Below, piece after piece: positions 17,039-26,909 of a stretch of DNA of 64,000 bases. This DNA comes from an uncultured Dorea sp. (GTDB lineage Bacteria; Bacillota; Clostridia; Lachnospirales; Lachnospiraceae). The notes under the pieces are model-generated. The model was not told the origin of the DNA and ran no database searches. It saw only the letters and a program-made list of their open reading frames with translations. Position 1 is the first letter of the stretch. The number at the start of each line of letters is the position of its first letter. The position numbers were made by a program, and so were the translations under genes. The stretch lies in NCBI GenBank assembly GCA_910589275.1, contig CAJUTH010000010.1, positions 20,775 through 84,774 of the forward strand, read 5' to 3'.

Positions 17039-20000
17039 CTATCTTGGTATCTCTACCATCTTGAATGCCTCAACCTGATCTCCTTCTTTGATATCGTTAA
17101 AGTTCTCAAAGACAAAACCACATTCATATCCGGTCCTGACTTCTTTTACATCATCCTTGAACCTTCTTAATGAGGCAAGCTTTCCGTCATAAATAACAAT
17201 TCCGTCACGGACAATTCTTGCCTGACAGTCTCTCTCAAAAATTCCGTCAGTCACATAGGAGCCTGCAATTGTTCCGACACCGGAAGCCTTGAATGTCTGG
17301 CGCACCTCTGCGTGGCCGAGCACCTTCTCCTCAAAGATTGGATCCAGCATACCTTTCATAGCTGCCTGAACATCTTCAATCGCATTGTAGATTACGCGGT
17401 ACAGCCGCACATCCACGCCCTCCCGCTCTGCGGTTTCCTTAGCGGTTGCATCCGGGCGGACATTAAACCCAATAATAATTGCGTTGGATGCAGAAGCAAG
17501 GCTTACGTCTGATTCATTGATTGCGCCTACGCCGCCGTGGATAATCTTAACAACAACCTCTTCATTGGACAGCTTCAAAAGGCTCTGCTTGATCGCTTCA
17601 ACAGATCCCTGAACATCCGCTTTCACAACGATTCCAAGCTCCTTTAAGTTACCTTCCTTAATCTGGTTAAACAGATCATCCAATGACAGCTTACTCTTAG
17701 TATCCTCCAAAAGTTTTGCTTTATTCTGAGAAATAAACGTCTCGGCAAAACTCCTTGCATCCTTATCGTTCTTACAGCCTACAAATACCTCTCCTGCATT
17801 AGGAACATCATTTAATCCAAGGATCTCAACAGGAACTGACGGGCCGGCTTCTTTGACGCGCCTTCCCTTGTCGTCCATCATAGCTCTTACCTTACCAAAG
17901 GCAGAACCAGCCGCAATTGCGTCCCCTACGCGCAAGGTTCCCTTCTGGACCAGTACCGTTGCAACGGAACCCTTGCCCTTATCCAGCTCGGCCTCAATAA
18001 CCAGACCTCTCGCCCGGCGGTTCGGATTCGCTTTCAGCTCTGACATCTCGGCCGTCAACAGAAGCATTTCCATCAGCTCCTTTAAGCCTTCCCCGGTCTT
18101 GGCGGATACCGGTACAAAGATTGTACTTCCGCCCCAGTCCTCCGGAATCAGTTCATACTCGGACAGCTCCTGTTTCACGCGGTCTATATTTGCACTTGGC
18201 TTATCAATCTTATTAATAGCAACCACAATCTCGATTCCCGCAGCCTTTGCATGGTTGATTGCCTCTACAGTCTGCGGCATAACGCCGTCGTCAGCAGCAA
18301 CCACCAAAATGGCAATATCCGTCGAATTTGCACCTCGCATACGCATAGCGGTAAACGCCTCGTGCCCCGGCGTATCCAGAAACGTAATCTTTTCACCGTT
18401 TACTGTAACAACAGACGCGCCGATATGCTGTGTAATGCCGCCCGCTTCCCGGTCAATTACATTCGTATGCCGGATTGCATCCAAAAGAGAAGTCTTACCA
18501 TGGTCAACGTGGCCCATAACGCAGACTACCGGAGGACGTTTCTTCATCTTTTTCTCGTCCTCATCCTCTTCTTTGAGAAGTTCCTCAATTACATCCACAA
18601 CCTCTTCTTTTTCACAGAGCACATCAAATTCCAACGCGATCTCTTCCGCGGTATCGTAATCAATCTCCTGATTAACCGTTACGATCTTTCCCTGCATAAA
18701 CAACTTTTTCACGATTACAGAAGGAACAATCTTCATCTTATCAGCCAAATCCTTAATGGTAAGTATCTCTGGAAGTATAATAGACTTAATGACCTCTTCT
18801 ACCTTTTGCACCTTCTGCTGAGGCTTCTGCATCTGTTGCTTTGGCTCATTCTTCTGCTTCTTACCCTTCGGCATTCTATCGTCGTCTCGGTAATCCTTCT
18901 TTTTATAATCGTCCTTGCCCTTGCCTTTGCTTCTCTGCGGTTTCTGTCCTTCGATTGCCGGAGTTGGAATTGCAGGATTACTCTTTCTTCCCTGACGGTC
19001 CTTATGCTCGCCGCGGAAACTGTCGCGGTCTCTGTCGCCTCGTCCGCCTTGGAAGCGGTCTCCCTGCGGGCGCTCCCCTCTTCCCGGTCTTCCGTCCGGA
19101 CGTCTCTCTCCCTGCGGGCGGTCTCCTCTTCCCGGCCTTCCGTCCGGACGTCTCTCTCCCTGCGGGCGGTCTCCTCTTCCCGGCCTTCCATCCGGGCGTC
19201 TCTCTCCCTGTGGGCGGTCTCCTCTTCCCGGCCTTCTATCTGAACGCTTTTCGCCCTGTATACGGTCTCCTCTTCCCGGTCTTGGCTCTGAACGCCTCTC
19301 GGACCGCGGACGGTCATTCTGAACGCGGTTATTTGCTGTATGCTCGCTCTGTGCCTTGTTCTCCTGCACCTTGTTCTCCTGGACTTTGTTTTCCTGAACT
19401 TTGTTTTCCGGCACTTTATTCTCCTGAACTTTGTTTTCCGGCACTCTTTCTTCCGGCACTCTTTCTTCCGGCACTTTTTTCTCTGTCACTTTGCTCTCCT
19501 GTACAGTCTTCTCTTTTACAGGCGCTTCCACTGTTTTATTCTCCTGTATTGTAGTATCTGCCGGAATCTGCTGTGGCTTTATCTCTGTCTTTACAGGCTT
19601 CTCCGGCTGTTCCTTCGCCGCCTCCGGTTTTACATTCTGAGCCGGCTTTGTCCCTGGCGCCGGCCGGCCATTCTGTACCTGCATCGGCTTTAACGGTTTT
19701 GTTCCCGGCGCAGGCCTTCCGTTCTGCACCTGCATCGGCCTTGCGTTCTGCATCGGCCGGCCTCCGGCTCCAAACCTGCCTCCGCCATTTTGACGTCCTC
19801 CCTGACGGTTTCCTCCTTTGCCGCCGTCTCTGGTATTCTGCGGCCTGAATACATGAACAATATTCTTTTTCTTCGGCGCGGCCGTCTCCGCCTTCGGCAC
19901 CTCTGCGGCCTTCTTCTCTACTTCCGCCTTTGGCGCGTCCTCTGTAGGCTTATCCGCCTTCGTGGTCTCTGCTTTTCCTCCAAAAGCCTTCTTTACAAGC

Positions 20001-20131
20001 GCAACATCGCCGTCCTCTATCGAGCTCATATGGCTCTTTACTTCTATATTCTTTTCGCCCAAAAACTCAAGGAGCTCCTTGCTGCTCTTCCCAAGCTCTT
20101 TTGCAAGCTCATATACTTTCATCTTTGACAT
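17039..20131 (-). CDS. infB: Translation initiation factor IF-2
   Basis: IF-2 is the GTPase that brings initiator tRNA to the ribosome. The 1030 aa are long for the family because of an extended linker. Order: an N-terminal IF2_N module (4-55), a low-complexity linker of about 390 residues, a second IF2_N module (about 446-520), the G domain with GHVDHGKTS near 538, [12 protein letters not shown] and NKIDKPSAN, then beta-barrel domains and the C2 domain ending in VEIPR. GAGGAGG lies 9 nt before the ATG. The linker contains two repeat blocks listed separately. Confidence 0.98.
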   Translation of the reverse strand: MSKMKVYELAKELGKSSKELLEFLGEKNIEVKSHMSSIEDGDVALVKKAFGGKAETTKADKPTEDAPKAEVEKKAAEVPKAETAAPKKKNIVHVFRPQNTRDGGKGGNRQGGRQNGGGRFGAGGRPMQNARPMQVQNGRPAPGTKPLKPMQVQNGRPAPGTKPAQNVKPEAAKEQPEKPVKTEIKPQQIPADTTIQENKTVEAPVKEKTVQESKVTEKKVPEERVPEERVPENKVQENKVPENKVQENKVQENKVQENKAQSEHTANNRVQNDRPRSERRSEPRPGRGDRIQGEKRSDRRPGRGDRPQGERRPDGRPGRGDRPQGERRPDGRPGRGDRPQGERRPDGRPGRGERPQGDRFQGGRGDRDRDSFRGEHKDRQGRKSNPAIPTPAIEGQKPQRSKGKGKDDYKKKDYRDDDRMPKGKKQKNEPKQQMQKPQQKVQKVEEVIKSIILPEILTIKDLADKMKIVPSVIVKKLFMQGKIVTVNQEIDYDTAEEIALEFDVLCEKEEVVDVIEELLKEEDEDEKKMKKRPPVVCVMGHVDHGKTSLLDAIRHTNVIDREAGGITQHIGASVVTVNGEKITFLDTPGHEAFTAMRMRGANSTDIAILVVAADDGVMPQTVEAINHAKAAGIEIVVAINKIDKPSANIDRVKQELSEYELIPEDWGGSTIFVPVSAKTGEGLKELMEMLLLTAEMSELKANPNRRARGLVIEAELDKGKGSVATVLVQKGTLRVGDAIAAGSAFGKVRAMMDDKGRRVKEAGPSVPVEILGLNDVPNAGEVFVGCKNDKDARSFAETFISQNKAKLLEDTKSKLSLDDLFNQIKEGNLKELGIVVKADVQGSVEAIKQSLLKLSNEEVVVKIIHGGVGAINESDVSLASASNAIIIGFNVRPDATAKETAEREGVDVRLYRVIYNAIEDVQAAMKGMLDPIFEEKVLGHAEVRQTFKASGVGTIAGSYVTDGIFERDCQARIVRDGIVIYDGKLASLRRFKDDVKEVRTGYECGFVFENFNDIKEGDQVEAFKMVEIPR
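19057..19290 (-). repeat. 48-bp tandem repeats in infB coding a 16-residue RG-rich repeat
   Basis: Within the IF-2 linker the unit [16 protein letters not shown] recurs about five times; the central copies are nearly identical at DNA level and the outer ones diverged ([20 protein letters not shown]). A second block upstream, about 19345-19500, codes [15 protein letters not shown] pentads. Both are in frame and coding, so this is not a CRISPR array. Copy number probably varies between strains. Confidence 0.85.
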
Positions 20132-20155
20132 ACAAACTAACCTCCTCTATGCAAC

Positions 20156-20473
20156 CTAATCTTTCTTTCGTGTATCCAACTGCTTCAGTATGCTTCCTGC
20201 AAATCCCTCGTCCAATATGGCAAGCGACGCCCGAAGCTCTTTTCCCATTGCATGGCCCAGCGCTTCTTTTCCATAAGACAAGCGGATCGGGACTTGATAA
20301 AAATCACACATATTCTGAAACTTTTTTTTCGTATTACCAGACGCATCCTCAGCAAGGATCACAAGCTTTGCCTTGCCGGACTTCACTTCCCGCTCCGTAC
20401 AGAACTCTCCGCTCGCTGTCTTTCCCGCCCTAGTTGCCAGCCCGATAAGGGACAGTATCTTATCCTGTTTCAA
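20156..20473 (-). CDS. ylxQ: YlxQ, L7Ae-family ribosomal-like protein
   Basis: A 105-aa protein of the L7Ae/L30e family (SLIGLATRAGKTASGEF at the start, then AKLVILAEDASGNTKKKF), which binds kink-turn RNA. In Firmicutes it sits between ylxR and infB, as here. I chose the TTG at 20473 with AAGGAG 10 nt upstream, inside ylxR, giving a 14-nt overlap and the usual length. A longer in-frame version would add an unconserved basic extension. Confidence 0.88.
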   Translation of the reverse strand: MKQDKILSLIGLATRAGKTASGEFCTEREVKSGKAKLVILAEDASGNTKKKFQNMCDFYQVPIRLSYGKEALGHAMGKELRASLAILDEGFAGSILKQLDTRKKD

Positions 20474-20738
20474 GTATCCCCATCTCCTTTTCCAGCGCCT
20501 CATATACTTCTTCCGGGATCGCCTGCTTAAAAGAACGTTCCAAGCCCTTATTTTTCCTTGCAAGCCTTAAGCATTCCCCATTCGGACAAACATAAGCTCC
20601 CCGTCCGTTCTTCTTTCCGGTGGCATCCAAAAGAAAGTCATTCTCCGGTGTCTTGATTACACGAATCATCTCTTTTTTACTCTTCATTTCCTGACAGCCT
20701 ACGCATTTGCGCATAGGTATTTTTTTATTGCCTCCCAA
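20460..20738 (-). CDS. ylxR: YlxR (RnpM family) RNA-binding protein
   Basis: A 92-aa protein with the YlxR hallmarks RKCVGCQEMKSKKEMIRV and GKKNGRGAYVCPNGEC. In Bacillus a homologue (RnpM) binds and modulates RNase P RNA, whose gene is at the far end of this window. The start is TTG at 20738 with AGGTGA close upstream; the ATG nine codons in is an alternative. It lies 15 nt after nusA. Confidence 0.92.
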   Translation of the reverse strand: MGGNKKIPMRKCVGCQEMKSKKEMIRVIKTPENDFLLDATGKKNGRGAYVCPNGECLRLARKNKGLERSFKQAIPEEVYEALEKEMGILETG

Positions 20739-20753
20739 ATCATCACCTGATTT

Positions 20754-21989
20754 CTATTCTTCTACTTCCTCAAAAACAATCTCTTCTATCTCTTCATAGG
20801 GCTCCCTGACATCCGGCTGATTCCCCTCATATCCGTCCTCATAACTGTCTTCATAACCGTCCTGTGCATATCCGTCTTCGTAGCCCTCTTCATACATCTC
20901 TTCTTCGTAAACGCCTTCCATCAGCTCCATATAATTCTCCGGAAGCTCGCCGGACTCAATCGCCTGCGTTTCGCTCTTAATATCAATCTTATATCCGGTC
21001 AGCCTTGCTGCAAGTCTCGCGTTCTGTCCTTCCTTGCCGATTGCGAGGGAAAGCTGGTAATCCGGCACGATCACGCTTGCCGTCTTGTCGTCCGGATCCG
21101 CCATAACCGAAATAACTTTGGCCGGGCTCAGTGCGTTCTCGATCAAAATTCCTGGATTATCGCTCCAGTTAATAATATCGATCTTTTCGCCCCGCAGCTC
21201 ATTTACAATCGCGTTGACTCTGGCGCCGTTCATACCCACGCATGCGCCCACCGGATCCACATCCGGATCGTTGGACCACACGGCGATCTTCGTTCTGCTT
21301 CCCGCTTCCCTTGCAATGCTTTTAATCTCCACAATACCGTCCCGAACCTCGGTAACCTCCGCCTCAAACAAACGCTTCACCAATTCCGGATGGGTACGGG
21401 AAACCAGAATCTTCGGCCCCTTTGTCGTATTCTTTACCTCAACCACATACAGCTTGATCCGCTCTGTGGGCTGGAAGCTCTCTCCCTTAACCTGTTCATT
21501 CTCCGTCAGCATAGCGTCCGCCTTGCCCAGATTAATACTGATATTTCTGCCTACATATCTCTGGACAATACCGGTTACAATATCCTTTTCTTTCTCAAAA
21601 TACTGATCGTAAATAACCTTCCGCTCCTCCTCGCGTATCTTCTGGAGAATCAGATTCTTTGCGTTTTGTGTAGCGATCCGTCCGAATGATTTTGACTCCA
21701 CCGGAAACTGTACAATATCGCCAAGTTCGTATTTACCGTCAATAGCCTTGGCGTCTTCAAGACTGATCTGCTCGATCTTGTCTTCTACCTCTTCCACTAC
21801 CGTCTTCTCTTGGATCAACTGATAATCGCAGGTTTCACGGTCCATAATGACCCTGATGTTATCCGCCTTGCCAAAGTGGTTTTTACATGCATTAATCAGA
21901 GAATTTTCAATCGCATCCAGCAGTGTCTCTTTACTAATGTCCTTTTCCTTCTCCAGGATTGTCAATGCTTCCAATAATTCTGTGTTCAT
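20754..21989 (-). CDS. nusA: Transcription termination/antitermination factor NusA
   Basis: NusA binds RNA polymerase and controls pausing, termination and antitermination. The 411 aa contain the N-terminal polymerase-binding domain (1-125), S1 domain (about 133-200), KH1 and KH2 (about 205-345; [21 protein letters not shown] and [18 protein letters not shown]). After KH2 there is an acidic Tyr/Glu/Gly repeat tail in place of the C-terminal domains of gamma-proteobacteria. AGGAGG precedes the ATG. Confidence 0.97.
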   Translation of the reverse strand: MNTELLEALTILEKEKDISKETLLDAIENSLINACKNHFGKADNIRVIMDRETCDYQLIQEKTVVEEVEDKIEQISLEDAKAIDGKYELGDIVQFPVESKSFGRIATQNAKNLILQKIREEERKVIYDQYFEKEKDIVTGIVQRYVGRNISINLGKADAMLTENEQVKGESFQPTERIKLYVVEVKNTTKGPKILVSRTHPELVKRLFEAEVTEVRDGIVEIKSIAREAGSRTKIAVWSNDPDVDPVGACVGMNGARVNAIVNELRGEKIDIINWSDNPGILIENALSPAKVISVMADPDDKTASVIVPDYQLSLAIGKEGQNARLAARLTGYKIDIKSETQAIESGELPENYMELMEGVYEEEMYEEGYEDGYAQDGYEDSYEDGYEGNQPDVREPYEEIEEIVFEEVEE

Positions 21990-22013
21990 TTTCTTATTTC
22001 CTCCTGTTTACAT

Positions 22014-22481
22014 TTAAAAATCAAACGCTAACCGAATCAATGCAATCTCTTTCTTTTCAAAGGTCTGCATCCGGGCATTGTCAGTCTCGATCGTTACTGT
22101 ATCCTTATCATATTCCCTTAAAAATCCCCGAAATTCCTTCTTTTTGTCAATCATCCTGTAGGTGCGGATCTCCACCTCTTCTCCAAGACTCTTTTCAAAG
22201 TCCCTATTCTTTTTCAGCGGTCTTCCAAGTCCGGGAGAACTCACTTCTAGAATATAGGCTTCCTCAATAAAATCCTTCTCATCCAGAATATCGGACAACT
22301 CCCTGCTGACCACCTCGCAGTCATCCACCATAATCCCTCCCGGCTTATCGATGTACGCCCGCAGATACCATGTACCGCCTTCCTTCACATATTCCACGTC
22401 CCACAGCTCAAAGCCGTTCTTTTCCAAAATCGGAAGCAGGATCGCTTCTGTTTTCTGTTCGTAACTCTCTCTTTTCGACAA
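22014..22481 (-). CDS. rimP: Ribosome maturation factor RimP
   Basis: RimP assists 30S maturation. The 155 aa show GFELWDVEYVKEGGTWYLR, the IDKPGGIMVDDCEVVSREL block and VSSPGLGRPLKKNRDF, all diagnostic. The start is TTG at 22481 with GAAGGGAAG upstream. It is the first gene of the nusA-infB operon, 24 nt before nusA. Confidence 0.95.
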   Translation of the reverse strand: MSKRESYEQKTEAILLPILEKNGFELWDVEYVKEGGTWYLRAYIDKPGGIMVDDCEVVSRELSDILDEKDFIEEAYILEVSSPGLGRPLKKNRDFEKSLGEEVEIRTYRMIDKKKEFRGFLREYDKDTVTIETDNARMQTFEKKEIALIRLAFDF

Positions 22482-22620
22482 CGTAAAACTTCCCTTCTTT
22501 ACTAAAATGCAGCCATATGGAAGACTCGTTACGATTCACGGCTAAAAGGCCGCTCCCAGCAACAAAGAAGAGTGAACTTCCGTTCACTCTTTCCGTCTTC
22601 CCCTTATGCAACTATAGTTT

Positions 22621-22649
22621 AGTATAGCACTCTCTTATCAAAAAAGCAA
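22621..22649 (-). promoter_or_regulatory. Promoter of the rimP-nusA-infB operon
   Basis: On the minus strand TTGCTT (22644-22649), 17 bases, TATACT (22621-22626). The leader to rimP is about 135 nt and contains a GAGTGAA/TTCACTC hairpin (about 22572-22591), possibly an attenuation or autoregulation device. Confidence 0.65.
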
Positions 22650-22707
22650 CTGTTTCTTCTTATGTTTCAAAGGATTTTGCTATACAGTTCACATATCGGC
22701 TGAGGAC

Positions 22708-22889
22708 GCGGATTGAATCAGGCTATCCCCTCTGCGCAGACGAAGCAACATTCCGATGAACTACCGATTAACGGAATCTAAACCACTCAGGAGAGCCTTC
22801 GTGGCTAAGATTCCGTAAACCGCTATTTCATCTCCATTAAGAACGCTTCCGAATTGTCTGCTCAGAGGGGATAGCCTGATTCAATCCGC
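22708..22889 (-). repeat. Large palindromic element, copy A
   Basis: Perfect 27-bp inverted repeats bound the element (22708-22734 and 22863-22889), extended by CAGAC/GTCTG after a two-base interruption. The core, read on the minus strand, runs GCGTTCTTAATGGAGATGAA, then a 9-bp stem ACGGAATCT/AGATTCCGT with an inner CCAC/GTGG stem and loop GAAGGCTCTCCTGA, then AGTTCATCGGAATG. It has no open reading frame of note. It stands upstream of the rimP promoter, in opposite orientation to copy B, 93 nt away. The rest of 22482-23235 holds copy B, the rimP leader and promoter, and nothing else I recognise. Confidence 0.85.
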
Positions 22890-22982
22890 TGTTACCAGTT
22901 GTCCAGTGAATTGTAACGTTATGCTAGGGTTTGCGGAACGATTGGAGGACACCCAGCAAAAGTAACCGAGTAGCCGGGAAAC

Positions 22983-23210
22983 TGTTATGTTCACAGGGTG
23001 TCTGGCCTGCCCCCAGAGCTTTGGTATGGAAAGCAAGGCAATTTAGAGACGCTTTTAATGGAAGAGAAATCAGTGTTTACGTAGTCTTAGGAGCGAAGGC
23101 ATTCCTGAGCTTCTTAGACTACGTTAGCACTGAGTTCGCTGGAATGTCGTCTCGCCCTGCTTTCCATACCAAAGCTCTGGGGGCAGGCCGGACGCCCTGT
23201 GAACATAACA
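22983..23210 (+). repeat. Large palindromic element, copy B
   Basis: Arms of 53 nt (22983-23035 and 23158-23210) are complementary at 51 positions; the two exceptions would be G-T wobbles on one strand. Between them lies the core: GACGCTTTTAATGGAAGAGA, a 9-bp stem ACGTAGTCT/AGACTACGT with an inner GAGC/GCTT stem and loop GAAGGCATTCCTGA, then AGTTCGCTGGAATG. The core matches copy A in plan and in single-stranded words, while the arms are unrelated. It ends 25 nt after the DUF362 stop codon. Confidence 0.85.
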
Positions 23211-23235
23211 TCCTGTTTCTCTACCCCCTCCGCTT

Positions 23236-24363
23236 TCAGATCCGAAGCAGCTCGTACTGATCTGTTCCCAATCCGATTTTTACCGCATGGGCGATGCCGC
23301 ATCTCCACTCCGCATCCGGATGCGTCATATGGAAATGATCGCAGGCGCCTTCTTTTGCTTCCTCCTTATGCTCTTCCAGATTGTCGCCCAGCATACTGCC
23401 TTCCACTGCCGGCATCTGGTTGCACAGATCCGCACATGCCTGATCAAGGGCTACCGGGTCAAAGGAGGCCAGCATCCCCACATCCGGAATGATCGGAATG
23501 TCATTTTCCGCATGGCAGTCGCAGTTGGGCGACACATCGCAGATCAGAGATATATGGAAGCAGGGTCTGTCCTTGCAGACGGCAAGGCTGTACTCTGCTA
23601 TTTTATAGTTCAAAAGCGCGATGGAATCTGTAAAATCCGCCTGAATCGCATCCTTTGGACAGACGGCAAGACATCTTCCGCAGCCTACGCATTTTTCATG
23701 ATCGATCACTGCTTTTCCATCTGTGATCACCGGCGCGCCATGGGCGCAGATCCGCCTGCAGGCACCGCAGCCTATACACAGTTCCTCATCGGCGCTGGGT
23801 TTTCCGTCACAGTGCTGTTCCATCTTGCCGGCCCTTGACCCGCAGCCCATACCGATATTTTTCAGCGCGCCGCCGAACCCCGTCATCTCATGCCCTTTAA
23901 AATGGGTCAGGGAAATAAACACATCCGCGTCCATAACCGCCGCGCCGATTTTAGCCTCTTTCACGTACTCGCCGTCAATCGGCACCAGCGTTTCATTGGT
24001 TCCCTTCAGTCCGTCCCCGATGATCACGTGACATCCTGTCTGATAAGGAGAAAATCCATTGACATACGCCGTCTCCATATGGTCGAGGGCGTTCTTTCTG
24101 CTTCCCACATACAAAGTATTACAGTCTGTCAGATAGGGCTTTCCACCGAGTTCTTTTACATAATCGGCAACCACCCTTGCATAATTCGGGCGCAGAAACG
24201 CCAGATTCCCATATTCTCCAAAATGAATCTTGATCGCCGTATACTTATCCTGAAATTCAATCTCCTCAAATCCCGCCGACTTCATCAGCCGGTGCAGCTT
24301 CTGCAGCAGATTCTCCTGTTCCGTAGCCTTAAACGTAGTAAAATATACTTTTGACTTTTTCAT
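23236..24363 (-). CDS. DUF362 domain protein with two 4Fe-4S clusters
   Basis: A 375-aa protein. The DUF362 domain covers about 40-190 (HFGEYGNLAFLRP, LTDCNTLYVGSRKNALDH, SLTHFKGHEMTGFGGALKNIGMG). A bacterial ferredoxin insert follows at about 195-255 with CIGCGACRRIC and CVGCGRCLAVCP. The end returns to DUF362 (FDPVALDQACADLC). The family is widespread in Clostridia and probably acts in redox chemistry; its substrate is unknown. It starts 3 nt after the TelA gene stop region and is the last gene of the TelA-XpaC-parC-parE run. Confidence 0.88.
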   Translation of the reverse strand: MKKSKVYFTTFKATEQENLLQKLHRLMKSAGFEEIEFQDKYTAIKIHFGEYGNLAFLRPNYARVVADYVKELGGKPYLTDCNTLYVGSRKNALDHMETAYVNGFSPYQTGCHVIIGDGLKGTNETLVPIDGEYVKEAKIGAAVMDADVFISLTHFKGHEMTGFGGALKNIGMGCGSRAGKMEQHCDGKPSADEELCIGCGACRRICAHGAPVITDGKAVIDHEKCVGCGRCLAVCPKDAIQADFTDSIALLNYKIAEYSLAVCKDRPCFHISLICDVSPNCDCHAENDIPIIPDVGMLASFDPVALDQACADLCNQMPAVEGSMLGDNLEEHKEEAKEGACDHFHMTHPDAEWRCGIAHAVKIGLGTDQYELLRI

Positions 24364-24366
24364 TTG

Positions 24367-25521
24367 TTATCTTCCTCCCTGAACTTGAAGCAGCTTCCTT
24401 TTAAGCTCGTTTTCAATCTTTGCCATCTCGGCCTCCGCAGCCTTACGTTTTTCACGGCCTTCCTTTTGGATCGCCATCACCTCGTCAAAGGTAGAAATCA
24501 GAGATTCATTGGCCGCCTTCAGCGTTTCGATCTCCACCACGCCTCTTTCGGTCTCTCTTGCCGTATCAACGGCGGCGGTCTTCAGCTTCTGGGCATTTTT
24601 AAGCAGAAGCTCATTGGTCATATCCGTCACCTCACGCTGAGCCTCGGCCGCCCTGGCCGAATGCTCCGCCCCAAGGGACAGGATCATCTGGCTCTTCCAC
24701 AGCGGAATCGTATTGACAATCGTAGACTGGATCTTCTCCGCCATCTCCGTATCGTTACTCTGAATCATGCGGATCTGCGGCGCGGTCTGCATGGCAATGG
24801 TGCGGGTAAGTTCCAGATCGTAAAGCTTCTTCTCAAAACGGTTGCACATAGCCTCCAGATCCCTTGCTTCCTGCGCGTCCTCCGCGCGTCCGGAAACCCT
24901 CGCCTTCTGAATCAAGACGGGGAGTTCCTCCTTCTGCACCTTGGCAAGCTTCTTCTTGCCCGCAAGGATATACATCGACAATTCTTTGTAATAGGTGAGA
25001 TTCAGCTCATACATCTTATCCAGCAGCGCCACATCCTTAAGAAGCTGTATCTGATGGGACTCCAGCGCGGTAATAATCTTGTTCACATTTACCTCAGCCT
25101 TGGCGTACTGCGCCTTCATATTCTGAAGCTTTCCGGCGGGTTTCTTAAAAATCCCAAGGAATCCCTTCTCCTCTTCCTCGCCGAAGCTCTTTAATTCCCT
25201 GACCACGCCGGTGAGCAATTCCCCAACCTCGCCAAGCTCCTTCGTCTTCACATTATTCAGTGCTGATTCTGAAAAATCGGCAAGCTTCTTCTGGGTACCG
25301 GCTCCGTAATGCAGGATAACATTGGAATTGGACAGATCAATCTGCTTCACAAAAGAATCTACCATCCGCCTCTCTTCCGCAGAAAGCATGCTCTCGTCAA
25401 ACGCCGGCGCGGGCTCTTCTTCCTTTTTCACAGGAACAGCCTCCCCTTCCGGCTGCACAGCCCCGAAGGGATCCAGCGTAAGCTCCGGTACCGCTGTAAA
25501 ATCCTTAAATTCGTTATCCAT
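24367..25521 (-). CDS. TelA family toxic anion resistance protein
   Basis: A 384-aa helical, cytoplasmic protein of the TelA/KlaA family (Pfam TelA). The central region VNKIITALESHQIQLLKDV and the block LTRTIAMQTAPQIRMIQSND are characteristic, and NTIPLWKSQMILSLGAEHS follows. Family members were first linked to tellurite resistance, and in Firmicutes they often pair with XpaC, as here. ATG at 25521 with GGAGGAG upstream; the codon at 25536 precedes the ribosome-binding site. Confidence 0.9.
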   Translation of the reverse strand: MDNEFKDFTAVPELTLDPFGAVQPEGEAVPVKKEEEPAPAFDESMLSAEERRMVDSFVKQIDLSNSNVILHYGAGTQKKLADFSESALNNVKTKELGEVGELLTGVVRELKSFGEEEEKGFLGIFKKPAGKLQNMKAQYAKAEVNVNKIITALESHQIQLLKDVALLDKMYELNLTYYKELSMYILAGKKKLAKVQKEELPVLIQKARVSGRAEDAQEARDLEAMCNRFEKKLYDLELTRTIAMQTAPQIRMIQSNDTEMAEKIQSTIVNTIPLWKSQMILSLGAEHSARAAEAQREVTDMTNELLLKNAQKLKTAAVDTARETERGVVEIETLKAANESLISTFDEVMAIQKEGREKRKAAEAEMAKIENELKRKLLQVQGGR

Positions 25522-25563
25522 TATGATCTCCTCCAATCGTTTTTAGTTATCTTCTTGTATCTG

Positions 25564-26892
25564 CTATGACAGATTCATTCCGTCATCCTTCAGCCCTTCT
25601 CTGGCAAGCATGGTATTCAGCACAGAAATATCGGTCGACACATCCCAGGCCGTCCGGTGAAACAGATCGTCCAATATCTTCTCAAAGGCATGGTTTAACG
25701 TATCCAGCGTATCCTCGATCTCCCGTTTGGAGGCTCGAATATTCTCCCCTTCCACCGGCTGGGAATCCAGATCCTTGTAAGCCTCCAAAAGCTTAATCGT
25801 TGTCGGAAGATAGTAATCCATCAGCTTGCGCACATCCGAAACCGTCTCAGGATTCTGCTCCACCCGGTCAAATATTCCATCCACCAGCATTTCCATATGG
25901 GAAATCTTCGCAGAGATCTCCTCTCCGGGAATCCCGTCGTTGCATGCGCGGATCTGTTCAATAAAGGAATCCCCCGCCTCAATCACCTTTCTCACCTCCG
26001 GCGAAAGCTTGGAATCCAGATCCTCCGCCCGTTTTACCTCTTCCTTTCGTTTTTCCTCCAGCCTTGCCGTCTCTTCCTTCCGCTGTACGGCAAGTCTCAT
26101 ATATTCCTGATACATCCGGTCGCTGGTTATAAAACACTTTTTGCTCTCGTCAAAATGCGGCTGGCGAAACCATCCCTTCCGAATCATCTTCTGCAGATCC
26201 TTCAGCGTCTTTTTTTCCGTCCTCCCAATCATAGAAGCCAGTTCGTTTACGTCGCAGTATTCCCGGTTCCCGATTCCCTGTACCAGCGTCTGAAAACGAT
26301 TCTGCAGGCCGCATAGGCCGATTCCATGCTTCATCACTCCTAAGCCCGCCGCAGAAAACGCCGCGCAGAGAACTGAAACAGCCAGATATTCTAGTTGAAA
26401 TCCTCCCGCCAGAAATGCAAATATCCCGCCGATTGTATAGAGTCCTAGGGGGATGCCTATCCATCCTCCCACAATACCAAGAAGCACGCCCTTTGCCTTA
26501 TTCCCGGAAGTCTTTCCATACAGCGCGGGCAGACTTAGCGTCTGGCCCTTCGCCGGCTGCCGCCTGTATGCTGCCGGCCGGCCCTGCCTCATCGGATACG
26601 GCGCCTGCCGCTGCCTAAATCCGCCGCTCATGTTCTGGCTGTCCGCCTGTCCATAGGCCCCGTTCATATTCTGGCTGTCTGGCTGCCCGTAACGATAACT
26701 GCCAGGGCTTCTGTACTGTCCGGTACGCACATTCTTCATCCCATTGGACACCGAATGAAACGCAGCGCCCATGGCCCGGTCCACTGTATCCGTAATATTC
26801 TGGTTCAATCTATGAAAATCCTGATTTTCAACTGCATCCTGTACCGTTCTTCGAATTTCGTCTCCGAAATTCTCCCATTCGCTTTTTGACAT
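25564..26892 (-). CDS. XpaC-like 5-bromo-4-chloroindolyl phosphate hydrolysis family protein
   Basis: A 442-aa protein. Residues 1-50 are charged, 60-130 are a low-complexity Gly/Gln/Arg/Tyr region with repeated DSQNMNG and DSQNMSG words, then two hydrophobic segments (about 145-175 and 180-200) anchor it in the membrane, and the C-terminal 250 residues are helical with coiled-coil character. The C-terminal part matches the XpaC family, named for a phosphatase phenotype but of unknown mechanism. ATG at 26892 follows AGGAGG. It pairs with TelA 42 nt downstream. Confidence 0.82.
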   Translation of the reverse strand: MSKSEWENFGDEIRRTVQDAVENQDFHRLNQNITDTVDRAMGAAFHSVSNGMKNVRTGQYRSPGSYRYGQPDSQNMNGAYGQADSQNMSGGFRQRQAPYPMRQGRPAAYRRQPAKGQTLSLPALYGKTSGNKAKGVLLGIVGGWIGIPLGLYTIGGIFAFLAGGFQLEYLAVSVLCAAFSAAGLGVMKHGIGLCGLQNRFQTLVQGIGNREYCDVNELASMIGRTEKKTLKDLQKMIRKGWFRQPHFDESKKCFITSDRMYQEYMRLAVQRKEETARLEEKRKEEVKRAEDLDSKLSPEVRKVIEAGDSFIEQIRACNDGIPGEEISAKISHMEMLVDGIFDRVEQNPETVSDVRKLMDYYLPTTIKLLEAYKDLDSQPVEGENIRASKREIEDTLDTLNHAFEKILDDLFHRTAWDVSTDISVLNTMLAREGLKDDGMNLS

Positions 26893-26909
26893 TTTATCCT
26901 CCTGTAGTA

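Noticed and set aside
18251..19243. Long plus-strand open frames across infB
   Set aside because: They are antisense to a well-conserved IF-2 gene, have low-complexity Leu/Ser/Arg composition caused by the repeats, and lack ribosome-binding sites.
19057..19500. CRISPR array
   Set aside because: The repeats are in frame, have no unique spacers of constant length and encode peptide repeats of IF-2; no cas genes are present.
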